DNA of 64,000 nucleotides from positions 35,060-99,059 of the forward strand of contig CAJNYU010002003.1 in the NCBI GenBank assembly GCA_905331475.1, given 5' to 3'. Made by a program: the position numbers and the translations under genes. Below, in pieces: positions 59,606 through 64,000 of this stretch. The first letter of the stretch is position 1, and each line of letters begins with the position of its first letter. The notes beneath the pieces are model-generated. The model worked only from the letters and a program-made list of their open reading frames with translations, had not been told where the DNA came from and did not search any database. The stretch comes from Rotaria socialis (Eukaryota; Rotifera; Eurotatoria; Philodinida; Philodinidae).

Positions 59606-60465
59606 TATTTCTTTTCCTCCAAAGCTAACTATTTGGTCATAATGAATCTGATTAAATGTAAATGTAATTTTATTTGCTATACAAATCAAGAAATTCCTAT
59701 GAAAACAGATCTCAAAAGCAATATGTTGTTTTCAATCAGATTAAGTGGGCAATAATTTACTGTACAAATCGAGTAGAAACTAAAACAGATGCATATCCAA
59801 CTCTTGTGTTTCTTTACCGTTAACTAGAACTATTTGTAAAAGTGTATATTTTTATATGGTTAGTAGAAAATTGCATTTACAATAAGTATAATTCATTTTG
59901 ACTTGAGCGTTATGTTTGTATTTCAAATGTATCTTTATATAAAAGCATCTATCATTCCAGCTTCAATTGTACTTTATATATTATTATATGGGTATTTTAA
60001 TAAATTAGCTAAAATATATATTCAAGATAATTATTCAATTGATGGAAAAAGAAATAGAGTGTTGCAAGTCATGATTATGTGTCATTCAACTCTCTGAATT
60101 TTCGATGAGAATCACTTAAAGGAGAATACTTTATAGCATGCGCTGTTGTTGTCAATAGATGGCAGTTTCATCCAATCGGAAAATGGCACATGATGTGTTT
60201 GTCGCTTGATTGATTTCTTTTAAATGAAGTTTTATTTTTATTTATGATTCTATTAACTGAGCTTCATTTTAACAGCAAATCACTTAAGAATATCTAATGA
60301 ATATGAATTCATTCAGTCAATTGATTGATTGATTTATTATTTAAATTGCTAAGTCATAATATGACTCATCCACTCAATAACATTTTAGAGAGTCAGTTTA
60401 TGTTGTTGTTGATAGTTGATAGTTGAGAAAAACACTGTACATCGTTGAATAGTAAAACTAGAGAT
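59606..60465. other. Intergenic
   Basis: AT-rich, with no gene recognised. A 64-codon frame at 59903-60097 has one hydrophobic segment but no other support. Confidence 0.45.
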
Positions 60466-61188
60466 ATGACGGATCAAACAGATTTGGTTGAATTACCAGC
60501 TATACCATCGGATGCACCAGAATGGGTTCGTGCTCTACCATCAAATGGTCGTTTTGTTGATCGAACTAAACTCTACGATATAACCGGTCATCTTTTATTC
60601 GATTCATTACTGAATTCGAATGGTATTCAACATTTCTTTTATTTTATGGGTACTGAAAAACAAGCAGAACGAGTACAAAAAGCATTTAATGGTCTATCAA
60701 CAAGTCCACCGACGCATGATGATCCGATGCGTGAAGAGAAATCAGAAGTTCAAGTGGCTTTTCTTCTTGGTCAAGGTATTTGTGGACATAAAGGCATTGT
60801 GTAAGTTGTTTCCTATTTTTTTGAAAAGTTATTTATTTTATGAATTTAATATTGAAATAGACACGGAGGACTTACAGCAACAATGATCGATGAAGTCAGC
60901 GGTGCAGCTGCGTAAGTTGTTGGATTTTTATTCAAAAAGAAAAACTTTTCGAATAGATTCTCATGTGTTGGTCCTTGTTTTACGGCTAATCTTAATATTG
61001 ATTATGTTAAACCATTATTAACACCAACATGGGTTTTAGTTCGAGCTCATGTTGAACGTCAAGAAGGTCGAAAAGTATACGTCCATGCTGTCGTTGAAAA
61101 TGGTGAAGGTCAAATTTATGCTAAAGCTGTTGCACTTTTTATTAAACCAAAAATATCTGTGCAAGAGATTATTCAACAACAACAATAA
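60466..61188 (+). CDS. Hotdog-fold acyl-CoA thioesterase (THEM4-like)
   Basis: Exons 60466-60800, 60861-60911 and 60957-61188 join to 205 residues. The ATG at 60466 is chosen over an upstream in-frame TTG. The 4HBT hotdog domain lies in the second half: GQGICGHKGIVHGGLTATM is the central-helix entry (HGG), followed by IDEVSG with the catalytic acidic residue, then ANLNIDYVKPLLTP and VRAHVERQEGRKVYVHA strands. THEM4/THEM5 enzymes hydrolyse long-chain acyl-CoA, often in mitochondria. No clear mitochondrial presequence is seen here (the N-terminus is acidic), so the location is uncertain. It ends in a Gln run. Confidence 0.88.
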
Positions 61189-61728
61189 TAATTTACCCAC
61201 TTCAGTTTGTTTTCATTCCGTTTCTATGTGTTCTAGTCGAATTTATTTATTTCGATACGCAGTCTAATTTATGAATAGTTTTAAGAGAGAATAATTTTCT
61301 CTCGAATTGACTAATACAATTAGTTGCATTTTTTTTTCGTGCATAATTTACTTAGTCATTACATCTGAAATATCAGAATAATTTATTGTATTTTTCTATT
61401 CGATGAAATTTTCTACCTTGAAACTATTCGACACAAAATCTCGAGAATCTCACAATCCAAAACCTTAGATTCATTCCTTGAATGTTATTTTTTGTCTTGT
61501 ACTGGTTTCTATTGTATGTCGCAAATCAATGTCAGCAAAATATTAAAATTAAAAAACTAAATATCTCATAAATATTCTCTTAAGTGTTTATTTAATTGTA
61601 CCTTCAGATAGTGATTTCAAATAGGTCATGTTCTGTATGCTTCAGTGATAAAACATTCGAAAAAAAGCAATCATTATGTTCCAGGTTTTATCGTACAATT
61701 TAATTACATACAAAACATTTCGATTCAT
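61189..61728. other. Intergenic
   Basis: AT-rich. The frame of the next gene is open from 61645 but starts with GTG; the first ATG is at 61729. Confidence 0.5.
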
Positions 61729-62954
61729 ATGAAGACAGCTAATGTTTGTTGTTATCCAGCAATGTTACATTTTCTAGCTAAAATTGCTTGTTTAATATTC
61801 TTCTTACTTGTTTATTGTGAATTTTTGATTTATTATTTTGTTTTGTTGGGTTGTTCATGGCCACAATTATCTAAAATAGATCAAGATTTTAGTGCTCGAC
61901 CACCCAATGATCCCTATCGAAAGCCATTACATGTCATGTTTATAGCAGATACACATCTACTTGGTTCACGTGAAGGCCATTGGCTTGATAAATTACGTCG
62001 TGAATGGCAAATGTATCGTTCATTTCAATCGGCACGATTTCTATTTGAACCTAATGTTATTTTTTTTCTTGGCGATTTAACTGACGAAGGAAAATGGTGT
62101 TCAGATCATGAATGGGAAAAGACTGTTCGTCGTTTTAATTCATTATTTTCTGTTCCAACAAGTACAAAATTGTATGCACTTGCTGGAAATCATGATATCG
62201 GCTTTCATTATGATGTATCAGATGGTCGTTTAGAACGTTTTGAACAATCATTTCAAGCGCCACATGTACGTTTAATTACAATCCATGATGATGATATTAA
62301 TTTCATATTGATTAACTCAATGGCATTCGAAGGTGATCAATGTCGCTTATGTGCACGCGCTGAAAAAGAACTGAATGAAATTGTTAATGAACTTCATCGA
62401 TCTGGATTAGCAACTAAACCTGTATTTTTATCACATTTTCCACTATATCGTGAGTCAGATGCAAATTGTTCAGTATGGAGACAAGTAAAGCAATAAAATC
62501 GATCTTTTTTCTTTTAAATTACATATTTAATCAATTTGTTTTTTTGTTTTTGTAGTCTTCGCTGTCTCAATCTACTCGACATAAAGAACGTTATGATGTT
62601 TTATCACGAGAAGCATCGGATAATCTATTAAAGAAAATAAAACCACGTCTTGTTTTCACAGCTCATACACATAATTTTTGTTATACAGAACACACTGATA
62701 TAAAAGGTAAAGTAATTCCGGAATGGACAGTTCCATCATTTTCTTGGCGTAACCGTGATGATCCATCATTAATGCTTTTATCAATAACAACAAACAATGA
62801 ACGAGTATCACATTGCCGTTTACCACGGGAATCTACAGTTTTCTGGTCGTATGGTATAGGTGCTTTCCTTTTGATTTTCTATATATTATTTGGAGGACGA
62901 AGACCATTGGGTTGGTTTGCTTTTTGTTTTCTACGAAAAAGAATTAAATTATAG
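61729..62954 (+). CDS. MPPE1: Metallophosphoesterase of the PGAP5/MPPE1 (Cdc1) type
   Basis: Exons 61729-62484 and 62556-62954 (71-bp intron, phase 0) give 384 residues, close to the family's usual size. An N-terminal membrane helix (about 13-40) and a second one near the C-terminus (FWSYGIGAFLLIFYILF) flank the catalytic domain. The di-metal site is complete: D74-x-H76 in IADTH, D116 in GDLTDEG, N154-H155 in GNHD, H236 in SHFPLY, and H289-x-H291 in AHTH (usually GHTH). PGAP5 removes an ethanolamine-phosphate side branch from GPI anchors in the early secretory path, which fits cells that make GPI-anchored proteins such as the ephrin in this window. The tail RKRIKL is basic and cytosolic. Confidence 0.9.
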
Positions 62955-64000
62955 AAATATTTATATATATATATATATATAAATAAATCTTTACGAATAA
63001 AAAAGATGGTTACTAAAATGGTTAACAAATGAGTATTTGTTTTTATTCATATTTTTCGTAAATAATATACTATTTGAAGAATGAAATCATTGTTGTTGTC
63101 GTCATCGTTGGTGATTATTCGAGTAAATATTGGTGAAAGTAATCATCGAAATTTAATTGAAACTAACAAATATAATATGAATACTTGCTGATGAACAACA
63201 TAGAATCGAAAGAACAGCATGCAAATGAATTTGATTGAATTTATTTTCATGATTTCAAAGATTACTACGAAGTGATGTGAATAGGATACTGATCACTCAG
63301 ATGCAATCAATGCTAAAAGGCTGAAATTCGCTACTGCGTGCAAATAGAAAGCGGAGTAACATAAAAGTACATTGACAACGTCGGCGACCTAAAACTAGCG
63401 AGGGAGGGTCACCAAGTGTTCAATCGCTTTTGCATTGAAACTACTTACATTATGTAGCTTCCGATGAGTTATGAATACGCTAAAAATATTTTGGGCGGAT
63501 AGCTTATTGTGACGAAACTAGTCTATTTCTAAGGTATGAGCTTTTTTGAGTGCCTGCCCCACCCCCGCCCCGAGATATTCAAAAAAATTGATGTTCGAAT
63601 TTTGAGTTGAAACTTTTCATAGAAAAACTCGCTAAGGAGAACAATTTCTTGTGAACGTTTTAGACCTTTCTACTATTCCTATCGTTAGACACGGGTATCG
63701 TGAAATTTATATTGTACATCTTTCCATAGGCGGCGCGCCAGCTATGCGAGGGGTATCAATTGCTACCCCTATGGAAGTTTAAGGGTAGCAATAAAAAGTT
63801 ATTGCTACCCCTAATAATACACATTTCGATAATTGTTAGAAGAACGCTTATACACGATGAGCCTTGCTTTATTTTCTTCTGAGGCTCTACTTTCATCATG
63901 TATGTCTGACATTTATTTGTGTCAAGTTTGATGTCGGTTTGCATTACATGGTTGGAGAAACAAAGACTATTTTTTCGCTTCCTTTCCTGATACAAAGAAA
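62955..64000. other. 3' flank and terminal non-coding stretch with repeat edge
   Basis: A (TA)n run at about 62962-62982 and a polyadenylation-type AATAAA follow the phosphoesterase. From about 63725 there is a repeat edge: TTTCCATAGG, a GGCGCGCC patch, and CCTATGGAA. A 13-bp inverted pair built on GGGTAGCAATAA follows (63782-63794 and 63799-63811). No gene supported. Confidence 0.5.

Noticed and set aside
1-64000. CRISPR arrays, operons, bacterial-type promoters or ribosome binding sites
   Set aside because: None seen; spliced genes, GPCR, ephrin and LIM proteins show a metazoan genome, where these do not apply.

Overview
The window looks like nuclear DNA of a bdelloid rotifer. It is AT-rich. 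Its genes are metazoan and split by many short introns, often 50-70 bp, with GT-AG ends. It carries two members of the ADP-ribosyltransferase-plus-TPR protein type that I associate with large expansions in bdelloids. The genus cannot be told from the sequence, and another lophotrochozoan is possible. All splice models were made by eye, from ORF phase, GT/AG sites and family motifs, and each listed model closes in frame.

Layout. 1-6.2 kb: a minus-strand caspase-like gene that splices in frame to a long C-terminal region of unknown function. 6.3-9.1 kb: an 11-exon PDZ / Zasp-motif / three-LIM gene of the ALP-Enigma type. 9.6-12 kb: a disordered, Ser/Asn-rich protein. 12.5-13.3 kb: a non-autonomous hAT-type element with exact 8-bp target duplications. 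13.7-15.3 kb (minus): a small secreted basic peptide and a single-pass membrane protein. 15-22 kb: mostly non-coding. 21.9-24.1 kb: a five-exon GPI-type ephrin. 24.5-25.3 kb: a broken MAM-domain gene. 25.8-26.7 kb: an intronless phytanoyl-CoA dioxygenase family gene. 27.3-28.7 kb: an unrecognised gene with a second hAT-like element inside a coding exon. 28.7-33.6 kb: non-coding, with a tRNA-like block inside a foldback. 33.6-36.7 kb: a class A GPCR. 38.1-40 kb: a degenerate ART-TPR protein. 40.3-44.4 kb: a third hAT-like element, a histidine phosphatase gene, a 626-bp foldback, and a roughly 530-bp near-perfect palindrome next to a G-run/N/C-run gap. 45.1-45.5 kb (minus): an LRFamide neuropeptide precursor. 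45.5-53.8 kb: essentially gene-free. 53.9-57.3 kb: two tandem AADAC-like esterases. 58.1-59.6 kb: a second ART-TPR gene. 60.5-61.2 kb: a hotdog thioesterase. 61.7-63 kb: a PGAP5/MPPE1-type metallophosphoesterase.

The genes do not form one pathway. The main themes are neuropeptide and cell signalling (LRFamide precursor, GPCR, ephrin), a muscle or cytoskeletal adaptor (PDZ-LIM), lipid or ester metabolism (PhyH, AADAC-like, thioesterase), and lineage-expanded families that have lost catalytic residues (caspase-like, one ART). The accessory DNA is rich in short inverted-repeat elements, three of them flanked by 8-bp target duplications. No transposase gene is visible.
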